Under the pieces are notes generated by a model. It searched no databases and had not been told where the DNA came from. It saw only the letters and a program-made list of their open reading frames with translations. From contig CP012811.1 of NCBI GenBank assembly GCA_001936135.1, positions 1,984,001 to 2,048,000 on the forward strand: a DNA stretch of 64,000 nucleotides, given 5' to 3'. Shown here piece after piece: positions 20,913 to 30,357 of the stretch. This DNA is from Saccharomycopsis fibuligera x Saccharomycopsis cf. fibuligera (Eukaryota > Ascomycota > Saccharomycetes > Ascoideales > Saccharomycopsidaceae). Both the position numbers and the translations under genes were made by a program. The stretch's first letter is position 1. Each line of letters opens with the position of its first letter.

Positions 20913-20984
20913 GCCGGCCTAGTATAGTGGTCAGTACGAGTCGTTGTGGCCGACTAGACCCAGGTTCGATTCCTGGGGCCGGCA
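20913..20984 (+). tRNA. tRNA-His (anticodon GTG)
   Basis: 72 nt with acceptor stem GCCGGCC/GGCCGGC, D arm around TAGTATAGTGGTCAGTAC, anticodon stem AGTCG/CGACT with loop TTGTGGC (anticodon GTG at 20946-20948) and T arm CCAGGTTCGATTCCTGG. The last base, A at 20984, is the discriminator; the extra 5' G(-1) of tRNA-His is added after transcription. A run of nine T directly follows as Pol III terminator. Confidence 0.97.
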
Positions 20985-21837
20985 ATTTTTTTTTATTAAA
21001 TAACCCAATTAATATTAGGTAGGCATAAAGTTATTTTTTATTATTTGAGCTAAAAATTATATGCTTTATTTTACTTTTACGTTGTTCAGTGGTAAGTTTT
21101 TTGTATCTACTGACAGTTCCCATGAAGACTCTAACCCACTTTAGTAGCTAGTTCTTTTAATATTACGATAACTTTAATGCTGGTGATTGGGGGATCATAC
21201 AATGGTTTGTAAGTATACACAACTAAAAAGAAGTAAGGGCTCTGTAACGTAAGTTTACTATCAGTTCACCCAATTCTCTTTCCATTATCACGTTGGATTC
21301 CCTGTCAGAAAATAATTTTTAGGATACTTCCTTTGGAGTGGTGGCAAATGACTTCTTTTTTTAGGAAATATCTGTGGCTATTAAACCAGTAGTGTTGGCT
21401 ATCGTCTATTCAATTGTAAATAATTAACACACTATAGATTAGTTTGTCAATCAGCTCACTACACACTCTTGGTTAACTAGTTTACTTTAGAAAGTGTCAT
21501 AGTAAAAAAAAAAAAATAGTCAATATGTCCCGAAAGAGAAACTAATGGTGACCATGTTGATTGCATAGAATATTATAGAGAAAAAAAAATAGTAAAAGAA
21601 TATAAGCCACTAGAGAACTAGATGGGCTGACTGTACAATAACACCAGTGTTTTTTAGTTAATCCAAACTGTAAATTTACACCCTCGACTAATTTAAATCA
21701 TTTTATTTTGTGTATTTATGTTCTTCAAATCCAGCACATCAGACAATACCTTGATTGTCTACTTAAATCAGAACCAAAAGTTAGTTATCAAGAATCGCTT
21801 TCATTCTTTGTTCTTACGTTTGGTTTTTAGTTGAGGA

Positions 21838-21874
21838 CAGAGTCTTCCAAATTGTGGAAATTTGGAAGACTCTG
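21838..21874. repeat. Perfect 16-bp inverted repeat (hairpin)
   Basis: CAGAGTCTTCCAAATT at 21838-21853 is followed after a 5-nt loop (gtgga) by its exact reverse complement at 21859-21874. It lies about 1.6 kb before the ribulokinase start and does not belong to a visible gene. Confidence 0.9.
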
Positions 21875-22329
21875 GCAATTTGATAGTCTGTGCATTATTG
21901 CGTATGAAAGGAACTTTTTGTGTCCTGTATTAAATCTGTAAAAAATACAAAAATGGGCTGCTTCTCTTAGCTACAAAACACTTTCAATCTTTCATATGAC
22001 GTCTTAGCTTTGCAGAACTACATAAGGTATGCTGCACTGGTCCTCCAGCATCTTCTTTTTCAGTAGCATGTCGATATACAATACATATATATAGCACAAA
22101 AAATTGAATTGTCCAATATATTAAAAATGAGCCGAAATCGAATCATTGCTTAGTGCAGATATTTTAATTAAAAAGACACCACTTGGTGCTCCCCTTTGGT
22201 ATTTTTTAGCAACTTTCACTGAAATAAGAAAAGCTATCATAGTCTATATGTTTCGTTATAGTTTTCACTGCAAGTACTAATTTTGTAACTATATTCGTTT
22301 ACTACAAGTGGTTTTCTTATTTATATAGT

Positions 22330-22350
22330 TAAACGGCCTCAGGCCGTTTA
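22330..22350. repeat. 21-bp perfect palindrome with CGG-N7-CCG
   Basis: TAAACGGCCT, one central C, then AGGCCGTTTA. The arms are exact inverted copies. The spaced CGG...CCG triplets are the type of site bound by Zn2Cys6 dimers, about 1.1 kb upstream of the ribulokinase start. Confidence 0.85.
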
Positions 22351-23450
22351 TTCATCTACTGGTACGTTCATGTTGCAGTTTCAACCTCTCCCCATCAATG
22401 CCCGCCTCTCTTTCTTCTCAACGGCTAGCCCAGGCCAATAGGGGCATCGCAGACATCTCCTGAAACATGCGCTAGGATGCACTAGACTGCATTTCAGGGT
22501 ACCCCGGATTTTCGCTTCAGTTGCTGTTTTGCGTAGTGCATTTGTGGCGTAACTAACGCAGTCCACAAAAAACGCACAGCTTTCTGACAGTACTATGTGT
22601 AGGTGCATATTATTGTTGCCAAACATTATGATGTAAATATACTTGTATGTATGCTCTATGATTCAGATAAGTTTATGAAAGCGAACTGAGGTATTTGGAA
22701 GGATCAAAGCTTTAGGTGGGCTGGAATTGGACTAGGAGTTTCAGAGATCACTTCGTTTGCTCAAGGCGACAGCCGTCGACCTACGAAGTTGCAGCTAAAC
22801 CGGTCTGATTCAGTTACCCGTCGTTACTTGTACTGGCGATGTAGACGTTTGCTGTGCAATATTGCACTTGGGCCGCAATTTTCGCTATTTGAGACATAAA
22901 AAACACAAATGAGAATGTTCTGAAGCTTATTAACTATTATATCAGGTTCATTTCGTGGATGGATTCTGGCGTCTGGCAAAATCCTGAGCGACCGAAAATT
23001 CGATTCAGTTTCCACTGGCGGCCGGGTGGCCCCCGATGACCTGCGGGCAGATGCGTGGCTAGTGCGCTTTAGTTGATTAGTGGCTGCACCCACCTCCACA
23101 AAGTAGGTGGAAGTAGCACTGTAATACCCGAATCCTGGGGCAAAGCGTCGCTGGCATTTGACTTGTCTGTTTGCTTTAACCCTATTTCTTGCCTTTTTTC
23201 TCCCTTGTATACTTTTCAATCTTTTTTTTTCTTTCTCTTTTCTCTTTTTCAAGCCTCTAAATACATTCAATCAGCTAAAGCTATTCAATTCTACCAGACA
23301 GCACTGCGTTTTGTTTAGATTGCGACCTCTTATCTTTTATTTCACTTGTTTGCTTCGCTTTACCACGTTACGTTTCTAAATAAAATTTCACTGCTGTCAT
23401 TTTTTTTTTCTGGTGATATTGCCACGCTGCTGAAATTTAAACTTTTGACA

Positions 23451-25655
23451 ATGTCTCGTTTCAATTCTTACTCAAGTTTGCAAAGAATCAATTCCAACCT
23501 TTCCAATATTATGGAAAATGGATTCTACATTGGTGTTGATGTTGGCACTGGTAGTGCTAGATCCTGTATCATTGACTCTATGGGCACTATTTTGGCATTG
23601 TCTGAACGTCCAATTATTCGTCAAGAGTTGAAACCAGATTACATTACTCAGTCCTCAACGGAAATTTGGGATGCCATCTGCTTCACCGTAAAGACTGTTG
23701 TTAGAGATTCTGGCATTGACCCTAATCTCATTTATGGTATCGGTTTTGATGCAACTTGCTCTTTGACAGTCATCAACAATGCAGATGAGCCAGTTGCGGT
23801 GGGACCTGATCTTCAAAATGATAACCAAAATATCATTTTGTGGATGGACCATAGAGCTGTTGAAGAAACAAGAGAAATTAATAGCACTGGTTATGTAGGA
23901 TTAAAGTATGTTGGCGGTCAAATGAGCATTGAAATGGAAATTCCAAAGATCAAGTGGTTGAAAAACAATTTGCCCCCAAAGAAGTTCAAAGACTGCTTGT
24001 TTTTTGATTTGGCAGACTTCTTGGTTTACAAAGCTACTGCTATTCACCATAGAAGTTACTGTTCTACCGTTTGTAAACAAGGTTTACTCCCACCAGGCGT
24101 TGATGGCCAGACTACAGGTTGGTCAAGAGAATTTTTCGAACAAGTTGACTTACCAGAATTGGTTGAAGATGGTTTTAGAAGAATTGGCGGTGCACCAGGA
24201 ACTACTGGCAAGTGGTTTAGTGCTGGTGAGGCTGTTGGCCCATTATCAGCTAAAGCTGCTGAAGAATTGGGTTTGACTCAAAACTGCTATGTTGGTTCTG
24301 GTGTTATTGACTGCTATTCCGGATGGATCGGTACTATTGCTGGTAAGACTGATATTTCAATTTCTGAATTGGAAAAACAGGAACATGAAGTTTTTGGCAT
24401 TGACAGAGCTGCTGGCAGATTAGCTGCTGTTGCCGGTACTTCTACTTGTCATGTTGTAATGTCAAAGGATCCAGTGTTTGTTCCTGGTGTGTGGGGCCCT
24501 TACAGAGATATTATGGCTCCATCATACTGGTTGGCTGAAGGTGGGCAATCATGTACTGGTGCTTTGTTAGCTCATGTTCTCTCCACTCATCCTGCCTACG
24601 GTGACTTGTCTCACAAGGCTGATGCTTCCAACATCAATAAGTTTGACTTTTTGAATTCCACATTGGAAAGATTAGTGGTGGAGAAGAAAGAAAGATCAGT
24701 TGTTTCTCTTGCTAAGCACTTATTCTTGTATGGTGATTATCATGGTAACAGATCACCAATTGCTGACCCAACAATGAGAGCTGCTATTATCGGACAATCA
24801 ATGGACTCTTCATTGGAAGATTTAGCGGTTACATACTTGGCTGCTTGTGAATTTATTGCTCAACAAACAAGACAAATTGTTGAAGCTATGGAGAAATCAG
24901 GACACAGAATCTCTTCTGTTTTTATGTCAGGTGGCCAATGCAGAAACGGTTTATTAATGCGTCTTTTGGCAGATTGTGTTGGCAAACCAATTATCATTCC
25001 TCGTTACATTGACGCTGCTGTGGTGTTTGGTTCAGCTCTTTTGGGTGCTGTTGCTGCTGAAAGTGTTCCAAAGAGTTTGAAGAGAACCAATTCCATTAAT
25101 ATCAGATCTGGCCACTCTTTTATAAAGCAGCCAGCAGCTCTTGATGTACCTTCTCCATACACTGCTCCAGCTGCTACTGCTAGTGCTAGTAACATTGCAT
25201 CCATGGCTCCAATGAATCCTGGTGCTGGTGACGAATATCCTTTCCCAACCATGACTCCAATGGATGAGAAGAATGAATTTGAATTTGAGACTGCACCAAA
25301 AGATGCAAAACCAGATGACTCTGATAGTGAAGATGAAGGTGGTGCTACTATTTCTTTTGGTGCCCAAAACAAGAACTTCGAAAAAGTCTTCCATGATAAA
25401 TTGAAATTGAAAAAAGAAAGCCACTCTAGAAGATCCTCCGTCAACAAAAAGACCTCAGAAAAACCAGGTGATAAATTGTGGCACATTATGGAAAAAATGT
25501 CAGGCCCAGGTAGAGTTGTCATGCCATCGCCAGAAAATGATCCAGATAGACAGCTATTGAATGTTAAGTACAAGATATTCTTGGACATGGCTTCTAAGCA
25601 GAGAGAATATCGTGAATTGGTCAATTCTGTGGAAAAGACCCTTACCAAGAAATAA
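23451..25655 (+). CDS. FGGY-family D-ribulokinase (YDR109C-like)
   Basis: A 734-residue protein, similar in length to S. cerevisiae YDR109C, which has been shown to phosphorylate D-ribulose. The FGGY N-domain starts with FYIGVDVGTGSARSCI (phosphate loop DVGTGSAR at residues 30-37), then GFDATCSL, WMDHRA and the sugar-binding region with YCSTVCKQGLLPPG. The C-domain has AAVAGTSTCHVVMS, LAEGGQSCTGAL and MSGGQCRNGLLMRLLADC. The last 140 residues or so are disordered and acidic (DDSDSEDEGG), ending in a helical KQREYRELVNSVEKTL. The first ATG of the frame is at 23451; the Met at 23511 (MENGFYIG) is an alternative. No in-frame CTG was seen through the kinase domain. The likely job is repair or salvage of free D-ribulose to ribulose-5-phosphate. 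Confidence 0.9.
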   Translation: MSRFNSYSSLQRINSNLSNIMENGFYIGVDVGTGSARSCIIDSMGTILALSERPIIRQELKPDYITQSSTEIWDAICFTVKTVVRDSGIDPNLIYGIGFDATCSLTVINNADEPVAVGPDLQNDNQNIILWMDHRAVEETREINSTGYVGLKYVGGQMSIEMEIPKIKWLKNNLPPKKFKDCLFFDLADFLVYKATAIHHRSYCSTVCKQGLLPPGVDGQTTGWSREFFEQVDLPELVEDGFRRIGGAPGTTGKWFSAGEAVGPLSAKAAEELGLTQNCYVGSGVIDCYSGWIGTIAGKTDISISELEKQEHEVFGIDRAAGRLAAVAGTSTCHVVMSKDPVFVPGVWGPYRDIMAPSYWLAEGGQSCTGALLAHVLSTHPAYGDLSHKADASNINKFDFLNSTLERLVVEKKERSVVSLAKHLFLYGDYHGNRSPIADPTMRAAIIGQSMDSSLEDLAVTYLAACEFIAQQTRQIVEAMEKSGHRISSVFMSGGQCRNGLLMRLLADCVGKPIIIPRYIDAAVVFGSALLGAVAAESVPKSLKRTNSINIRSGHSFIKQPAALDVPSPYTAPAATASASNIASMAPMNPGAGDEYPFPTMTPMDEKNEFEFETAPKDAKPDDSDSEDEGGATISFGAQNKNFEKVFHDKLKLKKESHSRRSSVNKKTSEKPGDKLWHIMEKMSGPGRVVMPSPENDPDRQLLNVKYKIFLDMASKQREYRELVNSVEKTLTKK

Positions 25656-26092
25656 TCGCATAGTTTAGACGTTTCTGGTTTGATTTGTTTTCAGTAATTT
25701 GTTACTGTTTTTATTTTTTAATAATTTTTCATTTTTCAAGTGTCTCTTTAATTCAAGGCTAACTCACATCACAAGTAGATTTTTTCAATTATATCAATTT
25801 ATATAGTGATACATTGCTGATTTTCATGTTTAGTTGAACAAATTCGTAAGATAAGACGACCTAGTTTCAAATCAGTTCATGCCACAATCTTTGAGTGTCA
25901 TTTGTAGCAACTACAAGGATGAAGAGATTATAAAGACCGATAGTCGTAATATTAACAAAACAAGTAAACAGAGAACTATATAGAAAATACATAAAAAAAA
26001 GCAAAGTAGAAAAAACAACCCTATACATAAACCGATTAATTCCAACAAAAGAAAAAAAAAAACAGCACTTGCAAAATGTCAACTTAATCAGC
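25656..26092. other. Convergent 3' spacer between D-ribulokinase and MSH6
   Basis: About 440 bp of AT-rich 3' flanks of two convergent genes. Nothing else seen. Confidence 0.6.
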
Positions 26093-29000
26093 TCAAAGAC
26101 CTTCTATCATTGAAAAAATGTTTGTCAAAACATTAGATTTCACTTCATCATCATAAATTCTGCAACCTTCCCCTGTACCAGATTTAGAATTATTCAAACC
26201 GCCTCTAATCAACCAAGCAATATCACTTTGCAAACCTAATGGAATTCCACTTGCGGACAAATGAGCCAACTCATTAGATTTCTTTATTCTTGAAGTATGT
26301 TCTAGTTCATTAGCTGCAATTTCCGCTTGATCAATAATTGAAGCGTTAATACCACACATCGAAGCAACATTCATACCAAATGATCCAGCAGCCGCCCCAT
26401 CTTCCAATTTGTATAAAAATGTAACATTTCTCGAATTTTCATCTACCAAAATTGCCATTCTTTTAGGCTTGACGGCTGGATGGTTTTGGAAAGGCAACCC
26501 TAAACTTGCATAATGAGTAGCAAAAAATCCAATGGACTGGATATGAGTAGCAATATGATGAAGCACGGCTTCGGCAATGGCAAAACCATCAGATGATGAG
26601 CCACCTCTACCTAATTCATCCAACACGAGTAACGACTTTGGAGTAGCTGATTCCAAAATACGTTTAGTTTCGGATAGTTCTACCAAGAAGGTGGATTTAC
26701 CTTGCATGATATTATCATTAGCTCCTAATCTGGTCATTATTCTATCAATTGGGGTGAGCTTTGCGGAAATTGCTGGAACGTGACATCCAAGTTGTGCAAG
26801 AATAACTGCTACACAGGTCATTCTTAATACAGTTGATTTACCAGCAGCATTAGCACCAGTTAATAATCCCAAATTAGCATTGTCACCGCCAAGATTAACA
26901 TCATTTGGAATGAATTCTTTAGTACCGCTAACCCCGCCGCCAATGAAGCATGGATGTCTTAATTCTTCAAAATCAACTTGTCCCATATTAGATTCAATGA
27001 AGTCTGGTCTGCATGATGGTTGATCAAATGATTCGGAAGTCAAAGCTAAACTGATTATACAATCAATGTTGGCAATGGCTTTCACTGTATTCAACCACAT
27101 GGAATAATTAGCATCGAATCTGCTGTAAAACTTGGATTTCAAGTTTTCAACAATAACTTTATGCAATTCTCTGGTTTCCATTAATTCTTGAACAATTTCT
27201 TTCACTTCTGGAGACCAGTATCTTTTCACTTTGGACGTGGAACCCATAATGACCCAGTCTTTTGGTATTTTTTTGACTATCTTCATTGGCACTTCAATCA
27301 AGTAAATTTCTTTACCTGAATCTCTATAACAAATTTCTTGAGATTTGTAATGACGCTTGTAGTCTCTAAGCAAAGTATTGAGCTGTTTTTCCAATTCGTT
27401 TTGCTTATTGAGAGACGCATCAAAATCTTCCTCAACACCAGGTTCAGGGATTAGCAAATCTTCATCTATAGCCTTAGTATGATCAAATGCATTTTCCCAA
27501 GCATCAACGGTTTCTCCTAAAGAATTTGGAATGGTTTGGAAATATTTGGCAAGTGCGCCAGGCAACTTATCCACGGATCCATATTCGTCATTCATTTGAG
27601 CCACCAATTTTTTAATGTTATCAAAACTGTCAATGACTCTGGCAAAATCTTTGATTCTCAAGTTGCCCGAATGTATTCTTGACAACATCCTTTCAAGATC
27701 TGGTAATGATCTTAACGAAGAGCTCAATAATTCCATCAAGTTACCATCATTAAGCAAACCGTCAACAGAGTCCAATCTTTGATTGATTGCTGATATGTCG
27801 AGTAATGGATGACAAACCCAAGTTTTCAACATTCTTTTACCAAATGGCGTTACCGCTCTATTAATAAGCTTGAATAATGTTCCCTTATCAGTGCCATCAA
27901 AGGCGTTGTTAAAAATTTCCAAATTTTGAAGGGTTTGACCATCAAGAATCAATGTTGAAATAGACTTGTAAATATCATATTGTTCAATATTACCAATAGA
28001 TACCAAATCATGATCAAGTTTTAAAGAGCGTAAATACCAAAGCAACCCACCAAATGATGAGAACCCAATACATTTATTTTCAGCATAATCCAGCAACACT
28101 GGTGGCCAGTGACTTCGATCGTCGAGATCTTCAGCTTCAAAATATTTGGCTTTGCTAAATTCTTCTACTGTAGTTTCACAATCCCAAAATTCAGTTTCAG
28201 GTTTTAGAGTGTTCCACAAGAAATTTTCAGCGGAATTGAATTTGATAATTTTGGTGGCTAAAGTGCTCAAATTGTTTTTCTCGACTATTATTTCCTTGGG
28301 CTTAATTTGATTCACCAAAGTTTCCAAATTAGTGCATTCTGCATCATCATTGAATTCCAATAATCTGATGGCACCAGTGGCGGTATCAATAAATGACACA
28401 CCAAAAATGTTTGATCCATCACGGTTACTATTTTGCTTGACAGCCAAACAATAGGTAGCCATATCATCGCTCAACATGCCATCCTGCGTTAAGGTACCCC
28501 CAGTTAAAACACATGAGAGCTCTCTTTGAATGACTTTAGCTTCTTTTTTACCAGCATCACGATCTTTCATCTCCTTAGCCAACAAAGTTTCTTTTTGATC
28601 AACTTTTGCCACTTTGAAGCCCTTTTTAATGAATTCAGAAGCCCAATAATCGAAAGACATTTCCGGAATACCAGCAAGTTGCATATTAGCTCTTCCAGTG
28701 TTGGCTAATTTCAAATCGAATAAAGAATGACCAAGCATTGCATCCTTCTCGTATAACTCGTAGAATTTCCCCTTTTTGAAAAACACAATGCTATTCCACA
28801 TTTTAGACTTGATTTCCCAATATTGCTTCTCAAAAGCTGTGAATTTAGCCCAAGCCGAAGATGGGATATATAGCGTTCGTGGATCATAGTTGGGATCAGT
28901 TTCAAGACGTCTTTCAGCATCTCTTATAGTGACCAACCATTGGTACCTTTCTTCATTTTGTTTTTTAAAACTCTTTGCCGGAGAATCTTTCTCTGGAGAT

Positions 29001-29881
29001 TTGCTTTTCTTTGCCTTTTGTGCTTTTGGTTGAGTAGCAACGTATGTTGAATTAGCATTATATTTGTCAACCAAACTGGACTTTGAGTTTTTGGTCTTGT
29101 TTGGCTTGAAAGCTTTTTGTTTGACCGGTTCATCATCATCCAGTATGAAGCCTTGATCTGCATTTTCAGAATTATCAGCAGCACCAGCAACGTCTGGAGA
29201 TGTTGACTTTTCGTGCTCATCTAAAAGTCTGTCCAATTCATCATGAACAACAACTTCGTCATCCTCATCAATATCTTTTGGATCAGGAAGATCTTCAGCA
29301 AGATCTTCGTCATCATCACTAAATTCATCTGGAACGAAATCATCTTCCAGATCTGATTCAACAACCTTTGATTGCTTTCTTCTCTTTGACTTCACTGGAA
29401 GTTCATCTTCCTCGTCATCGCTAAGTTCAGAATAATTGACTTTACGACGGCCAGATCTGGATAACGGACTTGACGACGCGTTTTCATCTTCCGAATTTTC
29501 TTGGCTAGAATTGGCAGGTGTGGACAACTGTGGCTGACTGCTAGCGCCATCGTGTTTGCTGCTTTTTGAGTCAAAGGAATAGTTTGATTCAGTTTTTTGT
29601 AAAGGCGTGTTGAATATAGTCTCTGATTTTGACTTTCTGAAAGACTGGCGCGTAGGAGTTTCATTTTCCGGATCAATAGTGGTGTTTGGCGTATCCTGAT
29701 TATATTCAGATTTTGAGGACTCTTTAAAAGATGAATTGGGTGGAGACACAGGCTTTACTGGTTCAGTTTTAGCAGAGGCTTTGGAGAAAAAACTGAAAAT
29801 GGTGGCTTGCTTCTTCTTTTGACTGCTAGCCGTGGAAGCCTTCTTGGTGCTTCCTCCTCTCACTGGCGTTATTGCTGCCAT
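26093..29881 (-). CDS. MSH6: DNA mismatch repair protein Msh6
   Basis: A 1262-residue protein, about family length. With Msh2 it forms MutS-alpha, which recognises base mismatches and small loops. Visible parts: a PCNA-binding PIP box at residues 25-32 (QATIFSFF); a long acidic and basic disordered linker with NLS-like KSKRRKQ; the mismatch-binding F-x-E motif Phe373-Tyr374-Glu375 in GKFYELYE; the lever and clamp region; the ATPase with Walker A GANAAGKST (from 1009), Walker B DELGRGGSSSDGFA (from 1088) and FATHYASL. The C-terminus ends shortly after the helix-turn-helix region. It is divergent from RAD10 with 476 bp between the starts, which carry two MCB boxes. High confidence. Confidence 0.97.
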   Translation of the reverse strand: MAAITPVRGGSTKKASTASSQKKKQATIFSFFSKASAKTEPVKPVSPPNSSFKESSKSEYNQDTPNTTIDPENETPTRQSFRKSKSETIFNTPLQKTESNYSFDSKSSKHDGASSQPQLSTPANSSQENSEDENASSSPLSRSGRRKVNYSELSDDEEDELPVKSKRRKQSKVVESDLEDDFVPDEFSDDDEDLAEDLPDPKDIDEDDEVVVHDELDRLLDEHEKSTSPDVAGAADNSENADQGFILDDDEPVKQKAFKPNKTKNSKSSLVDKYNANSTYVATQPKAQKAKKSKSPEKDSPAKSFKKQNEERYQWLVTIRDAERRLETDPNYDPRTLYIPSSAWAKFTAFEKQYWEIKSKMWNSIVFFKKGKFYELYEKDAMLGHSLFDLKLANTGRANMQLAGIPEMSFDYWASEFIKKGFKVAKVDQKETLLAKEMKDRDAGKKEAKVIQRELSCVLTGGTLTQDGMLSDDMATYCLAVKQNSNRDGSNIFGVSFIDTATGAIRLLEFNDDAECTNLETLVNQIKPKEIIVEKNNLSTLATKIIKFNSAENFLWNTLKPETEFWDCETTVEEFSKAKYFEAEDLDDRSHWPPVLLDYAENKCIGFSSFGGLLWYLRSLKLDHDLVSIGNIEQYDIYKSISTLILDGQTLQNLEIFNNAFDGTDKGTLFKLINRAVTPFGKRMLKTWVCHPLLDISAINQRLDSVDGLLNDGNLMELLSSSLRSLPDLERMLSRIHSGNLRIKDFARVIDSFDNIKKLVAQMNDEYGSVDKLPGALAKYFQTIPNSLGETVDAWENAFDHTKAIDEDLLIPEPGVEEDFDASLNKQNELEKQLNTLLRDYKRHYKSQEICYRDSGKEIYLIEVPMKIVKKIPKDWVIMGSTSKVKRYWSPEVKEIVQELMETRELHKVIVENLKSKFYSRFDANYSMWLNTVKAIANIDCIISLALTSESFDQPSCRPDFIESNMGQVDFEELRHPCFIGGGVSGTKEFIPNDVNLGGDNANLGLLTGANAAGKSTVLRMTCVAVILAQLGCHVPAISAKLTPIDRIMTRLGANDNIMQGKSTFLVELSETKRILESATPKSLLVLDELGRGGSSSDGFAIAEAVLHHIATHIQSIGFFATHYASLGLPFQNHPAVKPKRMAILVDENSRNVTFLYKLEDGAAAGSFGMNVASMCGINASIIDQAEIAANELEHTSRIKKSNELAHLSASGIPLGLQSDIAWLIRGGLNNSKSGTGEGCRIYDDEVKSNVLTNIFSMIEGL

Positions 29882-30357
29882 ATTTGATTCGATGTAAACT
29901 GAGGCAAGATTCTATTGAACAGAAGAGTGACAAGCTTTAGTTATTTAAAACTAAGAAAACAGCCCCTCACAAGAATAACTAACAAAAATTGTAAAAATAT
30001 ATCTGAAAGAATAAAGAAAATTCAAAAAGAAAAAGGAGGACCAGTAAGCCAGCTAGAAAACATGTAAGCGCCAGGAGCAGAAATATAAATACTTTTGGCA
30101 ATGGCACCAGTGCACAACGCGTGTTTTTACTCGTTTAAAAAAATATTTCTATTTTCACTGCCAGACGCGTACTGCACATGACTACAAGTCACATGAGTAT
30201 ATATTACACCAAATTGAAGGTTCTTTTTAAGGCTCATCGGTTGCCAATTTCAACATCAAATCAGGAAATTGCTTCTGATGAGACGAAGACGTAATGACAT
30301 CCTGCAAAGTAACCAGTACTAGCAGCGCTTTTTGCAATATAAGTTTCTCTCAAAAGA
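29882..30357. promoter_or_regulatory. Divergent MSH6/RAD10 promoter with two MCB boxes
   Basis: The 476 bp between two DNA repair genes contain ACGCGT at 30117-30122 and 30165-30170. ACGCGT is the MluI cell-cycle box bound by MBF, which drives many replication and repair genes, MSH6 included, at G1/S in S. cerevisiae. Two exact copies of this GC-rich hexamer 48 bp apart in AT-rich DNA are unlikely by chance. Confidence 0.75.

Larger units (their letters stand above)
20985..23450. other. Long spacer from tRNA-His to D-ribulokinase
   Basis: 2.5 kb upstream of the ribulokinase gene. It contains two near-perfect inverted repeats (listed separately), a GC-richer block at about 22380-23150 that probably holds regulatory sites, and a T/C-rich leader (23215-23420) just before the start. 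Long frames antisense to this block do not begin with ATG and match nothing I know. Confidence 0.5.

Noticed and set aside
22824-23270. 148-codon open frame antisense to the ribulokinase promoter
   Set aside because: It does not start with ATG, its N-terminus is simply the reverse of the T/C-rich leader, and it matches no family I know.
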